Positions 1 to 6,098 of a stretch of 6,098 nt of DNA are shown here, one piece after another. The notes beneath the pieces were generated by a model, which saw only the letters and a list, made by a program, of their open reading frames with translations, did not search any database and was not told the DNA's origin. The translations under genes and the position numbers were made by a program. The stretch lies in NCBI GenBank assembly GCA_003136915.1, contig PLEB01000201.1:1-6098 (forward strand). Reading direction: 5' to 3'. Source of the DNA: Chitinophagaceae bacterium. GTDB lineage: Bacteria; Bacteroidota; Bacteroidia; Chitinophagales; Chitinophagaceae. Within the stretch, counting starts at the first letter, position 1, and each line of letters opens with the position of its first letter.

Positions 1-7
1 TTAATTT

Positions 8-3000
8 TTAATTTTTACTTTTCACTCCGTAAAAAAGCCTGAGTAAACTAGGAAATACTATAAGCAATAATGGTAAAGCAATGATGAAGCCGCCGATCAC
101 GGCGATAGCCAGCGGTTGATGAAGCTGCGCCCCCGCGCCTATTCCCAATGCCAGCGGCATCAGGGCAAAAATGGCCCCCAGTGCGGTCATCAATTTTGGC
201 CTCAGCCGGGTTGAGATCGCATAGATAATGGATTCATCAGCTGACCTGGTGAGTAATGACTCTTTGAATTGCAGAAATGTAAAGATTGCATTTTCTCCAA
301 TGATCCCAACGATCATGATCAACCCGGTATAACTGCCCACGTTTAGCGGCGTGCCCGTAATATACAAAGCGAGCCAACTTCCCGAAATGCCGAGGACGGC
401 AACCAGCAGGATCAGGAGAGCAACTTTAAAATCTTTAAACAAAAAAAGGATCGTTCCAAAAACCAATAAGCAGGCACTGATCAGGATCATCAATAACTCC
501 TGAAAGGATTGTTGCTGTTCCGCATATGCCCCGCCATATTCGATATGGTAGCCTGCAGGAATAATAATCTTCTGTTTAATCTGCGTCTGGATACCTTTGA
601 TAACTGTCCCCAGGTCACTGTTTTCCAGCCTTGCAGTTACAACGCCCATGGATTGCAGATTTTCCCGCTGAATTTCGGCATCGCCGGGATTCACCGCCAC
701 CCGCGCGAGCGAAGAAATGGGATTCAATTTTCCATTGGGCAAGAACAGCTGGAGATTCCCTATATCTGCCACGCTGATCCTCCTGTTGCCCGGATATACC
801 ATTCGGATCGGCGTCAGTTGTTCCTTCTCCAATAATTGTCCGACAATATTACCTTCCATATGCGTTTGCATCTGGAATTGCATGTCGGCCGGCGTAATTC
901 CGAACTGTGCCAGCCTGGAGTAATCCGGATCTATACTCACAGACGGTCCGGCAATCACGATACCATCAAATACATCAGCAGTACCCTTTACTCCGGAAAC
1001 TACTGCGGCAACCTGGGTGGATAGCGCGTGTAATTTCTGCTGATCATCCCCAAAGATCTTAATCTCTATGGGTTGCACGGAGGTCATCAGATCTCCCAGC
1101 ATATCCGTGATCACCTGGCCGAAGTCAATACGCAGAGCCGGCTGGGACGCCTCAATTTTTGTACGCAGGTCCGAAATCACTTCATCGGTAGTCCGATCCC
1201 GTTTCTCATTTAACTGGATCAGGTAATCTCCCGTATTGGGTTCAGTTATAAAGAACCCCATCTGGGTTCCTGTCCTGCGGGAGTAAGCGCTTACTTCGGG
1301 AATTGTCTTGATTATTTTTTCTACCTGCATCAGTATACCATCTGTTTCTTCCAGCGAGGTTCCTGGCGGCGAGGCATAATCCAGCACGATACTTCCTTCG
1401 TTCATTTCCGGGAGAAAACCCGTTTCGAGTTGCGGCAAAATAATAATGCCCGCAACAATCAAAGCAACCATGATGATCACGCCGATCAGCGGGCGAAAAA
1501 TAAAAAATGATACCCAGCGCTGCCTCTTTACTGTATGTGCAACCACCGGCTCTGCTGATTGACGCTGTTTTTTTCGCGTAAGTAATAAATAAATGACCGG
1601 CAGAAAGATCCAGGTTACAAAAAAAGAGCATACCAGGGTGATGATCATGGTATCTGTCAGCACTTTAAAATAAGCTCCTGCAACACCGCTCATCCACACA
1701 AAAGGAAGGAAGATGACAATGGTGCTGATGGAAGATCCTACCATGGCCGGCAACAGGTAATGGATAGCCTTTTTAATCAGGGGAGCAGTCTGTTCCCCCG
1801 GATTTTCTTCATGCGTGCGATGGATCTGTTCTACCACAATAATAGCATCGTCAATGATGAGTCCGATGGCTGCAGCAATTGCGCCAAGCGTCATGATATT
1901 AAATGTAAATCCTACTGCGAATAGAACGATCAGGGTCAGGCAAAGCGTAACAGGAATCGTAATGAGGATTGTTGCGCTGGCTTTCAGGGAACGCAAAAAA
2001 ATAATCGCAACAATCATGGCGAGGATCAGTCCAATCCATAAGCTATCGGTAACGCTTTTTATCGAAGCATTCACAAAATCGGCCTGGATATAATAAGGTT
2101 GAATGGTAACGCCATCGGGAAGGATCTGTTTTAGCTCTCTGATCTTTTGCTCCATCAGGCCCGAAAGCGTTACAAGATTGGCATTGGGTTGTTTGATTAC
2201 GGCGATCAGTATCCCCTCTTTCCCGTTGGCATTTATTTTGGTGTATTCTACCGCTTCGTTTACGTTAACGTCAGCAATATCCTGTACGCGTAAAATTCTT
2301 TTCCCGTTATTCCGGATAACTATGTTTTTAATATCTTCAATGCTATGGACCTGGGCATCCGTGGTGCTGAGGTACAGAAATTTATAATCCGACAGGAACC
2401 CATTTGCTTTGATAAAATTTGTTTGCGCCAAAGCCTGGCTGATTGTATCCGGAGTCACCATAAGCGCGCTCATCTTTCGGGCATCCAACTGCAGCCAGTA
2501 TTCTTTTGATTTACCTCCGATGATCCTAACTTCTGAAACACCCTGCACCTGCGATAAAAAAGGTTTTATCGTATACATGGCGAGCATTTTCAATTCAATG
2601 GGCGATTGCCCCCGCCCCTCCAAGGTATAGCCCATTACAGGAAGAATGGACGGATTCATTTTTTCAACGGTGATCTGCGTCTCCGGCGGAAGAAGATTTC
2701 TGACCTGTCCGATTTTGGATTCAATGCGTTGCTGACTGAGGTCAATCGCTGCGTCCCAATTCATAAATGCGGAGATCTCACAGGTCCCCCTGCTGGTAAT
2801 GCTGCGGATCATCTTCAGATCCGGAACCTGTTTGATGGCATTTTCAAGCGGTTTCGTTACGGTAATCATCATTTTATCTACCGGCTGAAGACCCGCGTCT
2901 GCAATGATCTTTATCTTCGGGAAAGTGATCTCCGGAAAAAGGGAAGTCTGCATTTTATTATATGCCAGCACGCCTCCAGCGATAATCAGCACCAGCAAAA

Positions 3001-3040
3001 CAGCGACCGGATTTTTATATGCTAAGAAGAAATTTTTCAC
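8..3040 (-). CDS. RND-family efflux pump, inner-membrane permease subunit (AcrB/CusA-like)
   Basis: Proton-driven exporter of the RND superfamily, expected to work as a trimer in the inner membrane with the adaptor and TolC-like channel encoded just upstream. The 1010 residues show the usual duplicated layout: TM1 at about 11-27, a periplasmic porter/docking loop at 30-330, TM2-TM6 at about 333-487, TM7 at about 515-535, a second periplasmic loop at 540-845, and TM8-TM12 at about 848-1000. AcrB is about 1049 residues, so this is full length. The TM4 motif GLIIDDAIIVVEQ carries the acidic pair D397/D398. TM10 (VGIIGENA) has E916 where AcrB has Lys940, and TM11 starts RLRPKLMT with K949. The start is GTG at 3040, 11 nt after the adaptor stop; no in-frame ATG lies in the gap, and TM1 then falls at the normal distance from the N-terminus. 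The stop is TAA at 8-10. The substrate is unknown: TM4 is drug-pump-like, without the DFGxxxDGA signature of heavy-metal pumps. The family call is firm and the subfamily is not. Confidence 0.96.
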   Translation of the reverse strand: MKNFFLAYKNPVAVLLVLIIAGGVLAYNKMQTSLFPEITFPKIKIIADAGLQPVDKMMITVTKPLENAIKQVPDLKMIRSITSRGTCEISAFMNWDAAIDLSQQRIESKIGQVRNLLPPETQITVEKMNPSILPVMGYTLEGRGQSPIELKMLAMYTIKPFLSQVQGVSEVRIIGGKSKEYWLQLDARKMSALMVTPDTISQALAQTNFIKANGFLSDYKFLYLSTTDAQVHSIEDIKNIVIRNNGKRILRVQDIADVNVNEAVEYTKINANGKEGILIAVIKQPNANLVTLSGLMEQKIRELKQILPDGVTIQPYYIQADFVNASIKSVTDSLWIGLILAMIVAIIFLRSLKASATILITIPVTLCLTLIVLFAVGFTFNIMTLGAIAAAIGLIIDDAIIVVEQIHRTHEENPGEQTAPLIKKAIHYLLPAMVGSSISTIVIFLPFVWMSGVAGAYFKVLTDTMIITLVCSFFVTWIFLPVIYLLLTRKKQRQSAEPVVAHTVKRQRWVSFFIFRPLIGVIIMVALIVAGIIILPQLETGFLPEMNEGSIVLDYASPPGTSLEETDGILMQVEKIIKTIPEVSAYSRRTGTQMGFFITEPNTGDYLIQLNEKRDRTTDEVISDLRTKIEASQPALRIDFGQVITDMLGDLMTSVQPIEIKIFGDDQQKLHALSTQVAAVVSGVKGTADVFDGIVIAGPSVSIDPDYSRLAQFGITPADMQFQMQTHMEGNIVGQLLEKEQLTPIRMVYPGNRRISVADIGNLQLFLPNGKLNPISSLARVAVNPGDAEIQRENLQSMGVVTARLENSDLGTVIKGIQTQIKQKIIIPAGYHIEYGGAYAEQQQSFQELLMILISACLLVFGTILFLFKDFKVALLILLVAVLGISGSWLALYITGTPLNVGSYTGLIMIVGIIGENAIFTFLQFKESLLTRSADESIIYAISTRLRPKLMTALGAIFALMPLALGIGAGAQLHQPLAIAVIGGFIIALPLLLIVFPSLLRLFYGVKSKN

Positions 3041-3051
3041 AATGGATGGAT

Positions 3052-4011
3052 CTAAGGCTGAATAATTTTCACTTTTGCTGTATCCGCCAATCCGTAATTC
3101 CCCGTTAATAGAATCTCATCCTTGGGCGAAAGCATAGGAGTAAGAATCTCAACCCTGTCTTTCGTCTCGATGCCTTTTTTTACCGGGATCCTTACGGCAG
3201 TTGTGCTATCCGTCATTTTCATGATCCAGAAATCTGACTGGGTTTCGTCAGTCAGAACCGCGGCCCTGGGCAGAGAAACCACGGTGGTCTTTACTGTTTT
3301 TACAATGCGTACTTTGGCAATCAGGTTTTCCGGAATGGTTTGGGCGCTGTTTACTTTTATTACCATGCTTTGCGTTTGGGATACAGGATCCACGCTGGGC
3401 ATGGCAGAAATGATTCTTCCCGTGAGAGCCGTTCCATCAGGAAGAAAAACCTGAACCTCTTTCCCAACAGGCGCGTTGGGCTTTAATTCAAAGGGCAATT
3501 CCATTAAGAAAACAAAACTGCTCTCGTCACTGATTACCGCAAGTTGTTCGCCATCCTGAACATAGTCACCTCCCTGATGATTCAATTGCGTTATAAATCC
3601 TTTGGCACCTGCCCTGATGTTGTTTGTACCCGAAAACCTAAACGAGGAATCCAATTTATTTACGGCGTCCCCGATGCTCTGTGCCTCTTTGGTTTTTATC
3701 GAAAAAAGCAGTTGGCCCTGACCCACAAACTGTCCGGGTTTGATGTCAGCCGACTGGAGGTATCCATTGGCGTTAGCTTTAACTATATTTTTGAGGAGAA
3801 AAGTAGAAGAGGCATTCAATTCGATATAATCCGTCATGGGATCCCGGGAAATATGCGTTACCGTTACAGGCGTTTGCACAGCTGCCGGAGCCGACGCGTC
3901 TTCTGTTTCTGCCTGCTTACTCTTGCAGGAGCCGGCAAGCATAAACAAAAAGGCAATGAGAGCAAAGGATTTTATCCGTTCAGCCATATTAACGGGGTTT
4001 ATCTGTTCCAA
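3052..4011 (-). CDS. Periplasmic adaptor (membrane fusion) lipoprotein of RND efflux system, short hairpin-less type
   Basis: Adaptor subunit linking the RND pump to the outer-membrane channel. At 319 residues it is short for the family (AcrA is about 397). A hydrophobic signal segment ends in LAGSC with Cys29 as the likely lipidated residue, so the mature protein should be membrane-anchored in the periplasm. The first lipoyl half is at about 72-106 (KPGQFVGQGQLLFSI), the second at about 134-161 (GDYVQDGEQLAVISD), a beta-barrel at about 162-240, and a membrane-proximal domain at about 241-319. Only about 27 residues separate the lipoyl halves, too few for the usual coiled-coil hairpin. The ATG at 4011 overlaps the upstream channel gene by 13 nt. 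An alternative ATG at 3987 (Met9) would give a more typical lipoprotein signal peptide and an 11-nt gap like that before the pump gene; I consider it the likelier true start. The stop is TAG at 3052-3054. Confidence 0.93.
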   Translation of the reverse strand: MEQINPVNMAERIKSFALIAFLFMLAGSCKSKQAETEDASAPAAVQTPVTVTHISRDPMTDYIELNASSTFLLKNIVKANANGYLQSADIKPGQFVGQGQLLFSIKTKEAQSIGDAVNKLDSSFRFSGTNNIRAGAKGFITQLNHQGGDYVQDGEQLAVISDESSFVFLMELPFELKPNAPVGKEVQVFLPDGTALTGRIISAMPSVDPVSQTQSMVIKVNSAQTIPENLIAKVRIVKTVKTTVVSLPRAAVLTDETQSDFWIMKMTDSTTAVRIPVKKGIETKDRVEILTPMLSPKDEILLTGNYGLADTAKVKIIQP

Positions 4012-5237
4012 TAATTAATTTGATTGATGATTTGCAAGCGGCTTACTTTGTTTTGAGTAAGAAGATTCCTCGCCGTTAAATAATTATTGAGTGCAATAAC
4101 CAGGTCCGCAATCTTTGCATCTCCCGTTTCCAGTAATTTCGAGTTTACCTGAATGAGACCTTCTGAATATTTGATCTGTTCATTGATATCTCCGATCAGT
4201 GATTCGGTTGCCTGCAACTGCTGCTTCAGCTGGGCGATCTGCTGATAGTATTGGGATTGATAAAAATTTCTATAACTCATTCTCGTTCTATCGGCAATAT
4301 CCAGTTTTGTATATTGAAGTTTTTTCTGTTTTCCGTCGTAGATCGGAACCGTTAAGTCAAGACCAAAACCGGTTCCGAAGTTCTTATAAGCGTGATAGGC
4401 AAAAGACGAGATGTATCCGCCATTAGCAAACAAGCTTAGCTTTGGCTTATAGCTGAAATCAATCAGGATGCGGTTATGGGCTATTTGCAGACTGTCAATC
4501 GTATATTTTTGAAAGAAAACAGAATTATCGGGATCCGGTAAAGAATTCATAGTGAGGGCTGGTTCCTGAAGAACTACCACTGAGGTATCCACCACTCCGC
4601 TTAGATAATTCAGGCTTGCATAATCATTCCTGAATTGAATCGCAAGCTCTTTCATAGAAAGTTCCTGCTGCTGCACAGTGACCAGAAGGGTGAGATAATC
4701 AGTTTGCCGGTATACATTACGTTCCGTAAGTGTCTTCAATACCTCCACTTCTTTTTTTAGTAATTCATTGACTTCTTTGGCCAGGTCAAGTTCCTGCAGT
4801 GTTCCGAATGCGGTGAGGTATTGGGCCGTGATTGTACGGATGAGATCCTGTTCGGAAATCTTAGCATTGTTTGCTATTCCTTCATTTTGTATCCGGAGGT
4901 TTTGAAATTGTGCAGAAAGATTTTTTTTACTTACAATCGTCTGATTAACCGTCACCACGGCGCTTAGTTCACCAAAATTCGTAATTACGCCATCGTACCC
5001 GAATCCATTGATTACCGGAAAATAGGCATCGCTGCTGTTTCCCGTCACCTGTGGTTTATACCCGGCCCTGATCCGGAGACTGTCAACCCGGTTGGATTGA
5101 ATTTGATTACCGAAATCTTTTAGCAGCGGACTATTCCCCACTGCCTGCTGGATATAAAAATCAAGACTGGTCTTCTGGCACAAAGACCATTCACCCATTA
5201 ATAAATAAAGGGCCAGCAGTATAAGGTTTCTTAGCAT
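3999..5237 (-). CDS. TolC-like outer membrane efflux channel protein
   Basis: Outer-membrane component of the tripartite efflux system, expected to trimerise into a beta-barrel plus alpha-helical periplasmic tunnel. The 412 residues start with a Sec signal peptide (about 1-20, cleavage near SLC/QK). They then show the two structural repeats of the OEP family. Repeat 1 opens with LDFYIQQAVGNSPLL (25-39) and ends in helices around 170-210 with the RQTDYLTLLVTVQQQEL segment. Repeat 2 includes a strand-rich part (264-300, with GFGLDLTVPIYDGKQKK) and a final helix with LETGDAKIADLVIALNNYLTA (369-389), matching the family's Gly-Asp...DLL...Gln/Asn pattern. Length is close to the usual 410-480. It is the first gene of the operon, read before the adaptor and pump. 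ATG 5237 directly precedes the signal peptide; no Shine-Dalgarno sequence is visible, as is common in Bacteroidota. Substrate specificity cannot be inferred from this subunit. Confidence 0.93.
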   Translation of the reverse strand: MLRNLILLALYLLMGEWSLCQKTSLDFYIQQAVGNSPLLKDFGNQIQSNRVDSLRIRAGYKPQVTGNSSDAYFPVINGFGYDGVITNFGELSAVVTVNQTIVSKKNLSAQFQNLRIQNEGIANNAKISEQDLIRTITAQYLTAFGTLQELDLAKEVNELLKKEVEVLKTLTERNVYRQTDYLTLLVTVQQQELSMKELAIQFRNDYASLNYLSGVVDTSVVVLQEPALTMNSLPDPDNSVFFQKYTIDSLQIAHNRILIDFSYKPKLSLFANGGYISSFAYHAYKNFGTGFGLDLTVPIYDGKQKKLQYTKLDIADRTRMSYRNFYQSQYYQQIAQLKQQLQATESLIGDINEQIKYSEGLIQVNSKLLETGDAKIADLVIALNNYLTARNLLTQNKVSRLQIINQINYWNR

Positions 5238-5280
5238 GAACTAACAAAAATTCACCTTAAATCTGTCTATATTCTGAATT

Positions 5281-5311
5281 CAAACGTTATTGCGTGCTCT
5301 TTTGGGGAAAA
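5281..5311 (-). promoter_or_regulatory. Candidate Bacteroidota-type promoter of the efflux operon
   Basis: On the minus strand, AACGTTTG (5288 down to 5281) matches five of the six fixed positions of the Bacteroidota -7 element TAnnTTTG. Nineteen bases upstream lies TTTT (5311-5308), a three-of-four match to the -33 TTTG. The -7 element would sit about 44 nt upstream of the channel gene's ATG, a reasonable leader length. The match is by eye only and such short motifs arise by chance, so this is tentative. Confidence 0.27.
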
Positions 5312-5351
5312 TATTCATCATGGATCCGTGTATCCTAAAAAGAACATGCGA
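5290..5351. repeat. Imperfect inverted repeat in the divergent intergenic region
   Basis: Arms at 5290-5307 and 5334-5351 are imperfect reverse complements: 13 of 18 positions are Watson-Crick, and 16 of 18 if G-T pairs are allowed, with a 26-nt spacer that contains the palindrome GGATCC. The left arm lies between the candidate -33 and -7 elements of the efflux promoter. It could be an operator for an unlinked regulator or a leader hairpin; it could also be chance. Confidence 0.35.
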
Positions 5352-5448
5352 CAATCGAAAAATCCTGGGAAGTAGTAAAGATATGGGTTCCGGTGGCAAG
5401 TAATTTGATAGGTTCAACTTATTATTCTTCATATTTAAAAATGCAATT

Positions 5449-5793
5449 ATGGCCAGATATTCCAAAGGCAGTCAGAAGAAAGTAGAAAAAGCAATGCATG
5501 AAATGAAAAGAGGCGAATTAAAAAGCGGCAGAAGTGGTAAATCTGTCAAGAACCGTAAACAGGCAATTGCGATCGGATTGTCTGAGGCAAGAAAACAAGG
5601 AAGCAAGGTCCCGAAGAAAAAATCAGCTGTCAAAAAAAGCAGCGGCAGAAAAAAGAAATCAGCGCCAAAAAAAAGAAGCGTTCCAAGAAAAAGAAACGCT
5701 CGCGGAAAGAAGGCGTCAAAAAAAAGAATCGCTCCGGGAAAGAAAAAAGTGGCTAAAAAAAATAGCGGAAGACCAAGAAAAAAAAGAAAATAG
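5449..5793 (+). CDS. Small Lys/Arg-rich DUF6496-like protein with histone H1-like tail
   Basis: Predicted 114-residue, strongly basic protein, probably nucleic-acid binding; exact role unknown. Residues 1-52 form a compact segment (KVEKAMHEMKRGELKSGRSG, then NRKQAIAIGLSEARKQG) that I recognise from memory as the DUF6496 type widespread in bacteria. Residues 53-114 are a low-complexity tail with 33 Lys/Arg out of 62 and no Asp or Glu, resembling eukaryotic H1 C-terminal tails and the Lys-rich tails of some bacterial nucleoid proteins. The extreme C-terminus NSGRPRKKRK contains the GRP core of an AT-hook, which in known proteins inserts into the minor groove of AT-rich DNA. Start ATG 5449 is chosen because MARYSKGSQKK is the expected N-terminus. 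The tail codons include four A8 tracts and one A7 tract. It is transcribed divergently from the efflux operon, with 211 nt between the starts, and need not be functionally linked to it. Confidence 0.88.
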   Translation: MARYSKGSQKKVEKAMHEMKRGELKSGRSGKSVKNRKQAIAIGLSEARKQGSKVPKKKSAVKKSSGRKKKSAPKKRSVPRKRNARGKKASKKRIAPGKKKVAKKNSGRPRKKRK

Positions 5794-5845
5794 TTCTGCC
5801 CGAAAAGGGAGAAAAAGAATCATTATCTATGGAGGAAAGCAAGTG

Positions 5846-5876
5846 GCCGGCAATATTGCCGGCTTCCGTTTTATAG
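5846..5876 (+). terminator. Probable intrinsic terminator after the Lys-rich gene
   Basis: A perfect 18-bp palindrome GCCGGCAATATTGCCGGC (5846-5863) gives a GC-rich stem and is followed by TTCCGTTTTAT, a short and interrupted T-run. It begins 52 nt after the stop of the basic protein gene. Position and shape suit a rho-independent terminator. The weak U-tract leaves open a site for a dimeric DNA-binding protein instead. Confidence 0.6.
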
Positions 5877-5903
5877 CACCTGCCAGTGGACCTATGCATG
5901 TAT

Positions 5904-5939
5904 CCGGCACTCACGGGGATTCCACGCAACCCCCGCCGG
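5904..5939 (+). other. Possible bulged hairpin upstream of the sigma factor gene
   Basis: CCGG (5904-5907) and CGGGG (5914-5918) can pair with the contiguous CCCCG-CCGG (5931-5939), giving nine G-C pairs with a 6-nt bulge on the left arm and a 12-nt loop. It lies between the palindromic terminator and the AT-rich stretch at 5949-5973 preceding the sigma factor start. No T-run follows, so it is not an obvious terminator. Found by eye; it may be incidental. Confidence 0.25.
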
Positions 5940-5994
5940 AAATCCAGCGTTTATTATATAAATTAAATTATTAACCTCCGTATAATCCTCCAAA

Positions 5995-6098
5995 TTGGAA
6001 AGACTACTCCAAATAATATCCGGTTGTGCTATCCAGGATCGCAAATGCCAAAAAATACTTTATGAACAGTATTACGGAACATGCCTGAAAGTGGCTTT
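5995..6098 (+). CDS. ECF-type RNA polymerase sigma-70 factor, N-terminal part (cut by window end)
   Basis: Partial gene: the reading frame from 5995 is open to the window edge and gives 34 complete codons plus a partial one. The peptide runs ERLLQIISGCAIQDRKCQKI and then LYEQYYGTCLKVAF. This fits the start of sigma region 2 in ECF factors of Bacteroidota: the pattern LL..C..GDR.AQ..LYE.YY....K.A. Region 2 binds the -10 element and the core enzyme, so the full protein would direct RNA polymerase to a specific promoter set, often under control of an anti-sigma factor. An in-frame TAA at 5983-5985 limits the start; the only usual start codon between it and the conserved part is TTG at 5995. No Shine-Dalgarno sequence is seen. 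The TTG start is inferred by position, and the short length means the family call rests on about 30 residues. Region 4 and any anti-sigma partner lie outside the window. Confidence 0.72.
   Translation, partial: MERLLQIISGCAIQDRKCQKILYEQYYGTCLKVA

Noticed and set aside
509..1024. Overlapping plus-strand open frames opposite the RND pump gene
   Set aside because: They lie antisense to a full-length, well-recognised pump gene, have no family resemblance, and are typical shadow frames.
1242..1631. A 129-codon minus-strand open frame inside the pump gene
   Set aside because: Same strand, other frame, overlapping conserved pump sequence; its peptide has no recognisable domain.
3544..4014. A 156-codon plus-strand open frame opposite the adaptor gene
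   Set aside because: Antisense to an intact adaptor gene and without any family signature.
5404..5407. TTTG upstream of the Lys-rich gene as a promoter element
   Set aside because: TAATTTG at 5401-5407 is one base short of TAnnTTTG, no -33 element is seen at the right spacing upstream, and taken as a -33 it has no good -7 element 19 bases downstream.
5280..5465. A 61-codon minus-strand frame in the divergent intergenic region
   Set aside because: It crosses the start of the basic protein gene and the candidate promoter, and its peptide looks random (no domain, no signal peptide).
5534..5974. A 146-codon plus-strand frame overlapping the Lys-rich gene as an independent gene
   Set aside because: Its first half is the out-of-frame shadow of the A-rich tail codons and its second half runs across the likely terminator. 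Kept only as a slippage possibility.
5974..5990. Two near-copies of TAACCTCC/TAATCCTCC before the sigma factor start
   Set aside because: Too short and imperfect to separate from chance in an AT-rich leader.
1..6098. tRNA, rRNA, CRISPR array, insertion sequence or attachment site
   Set aside because: No cloverleaf, spaced direct repeats, transposase or terminal inverted repeats could be seen by eye on either strand.

Overview
The window looks like chromosomal DNA from a Bacteroidota bacterium, most likely near the Chitinophagaceae/Sphingobacteriia. This is inferred from protein style: a TolC/adaptor/RND set of Bacteroidota character, a small Lys-rich DUF6496-type protein, an ECF sigma factor whose N-terminus resembles those of Chitinophagaceae, and start codons without clear Shine-Dalgarno sequences. 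No rRNA or marker gene is present to fix the taxon.

Positions 8-5237 (minus strand) hold a compact three-gene efflux operon. It is transcribed in the order outer-membrane TolC-like channel, periplasmic adaptor lipoprotein, inner-membrane RND pump. The genes are separated by about 11 nt or overlap slightly, depending on the adaptor start chosen. Together they would form a tripartite proton-driven exporter spanning both membranes; the substrate cannot be read from the sequence. Two points stand out. The adaptor lacks room for the usual alpha-helical hairpin. The pump combines the Asp-Asp pair of drug-type pumps in TM4 with a Glu in TM10 and a Lys in TM11 that resemble the relay of the metal pump CusA.

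Positions 5238-5448 form a divergent intergenic region with a candidate Bacteroidota-type promoter for the efflux operon and an imperfect inverted repeat overlapping it. No regulator gene lies in the window.

Positions 5449-5793 (plus strand) encode a 114-residue, extremely basic protein: a DUF6496-like N-terminal domain and a histone H1-like Lys/Arg tail ending in an AT-hook-like motif. A perfect 18-bp palindrome about 50 nt downstream is a likely terminator. The plus strand then runs through a structured, AT-rich leader into the first 35 codons of an ECF sigma-70 factor, cut off by the window edge.

Overall this is mostly a conventional efflux locus beside unrelated genes. I did not find convincing evidence of a wholly new system; the hairpin-less adaptor and the mixed proton relay are the most interesting leads.
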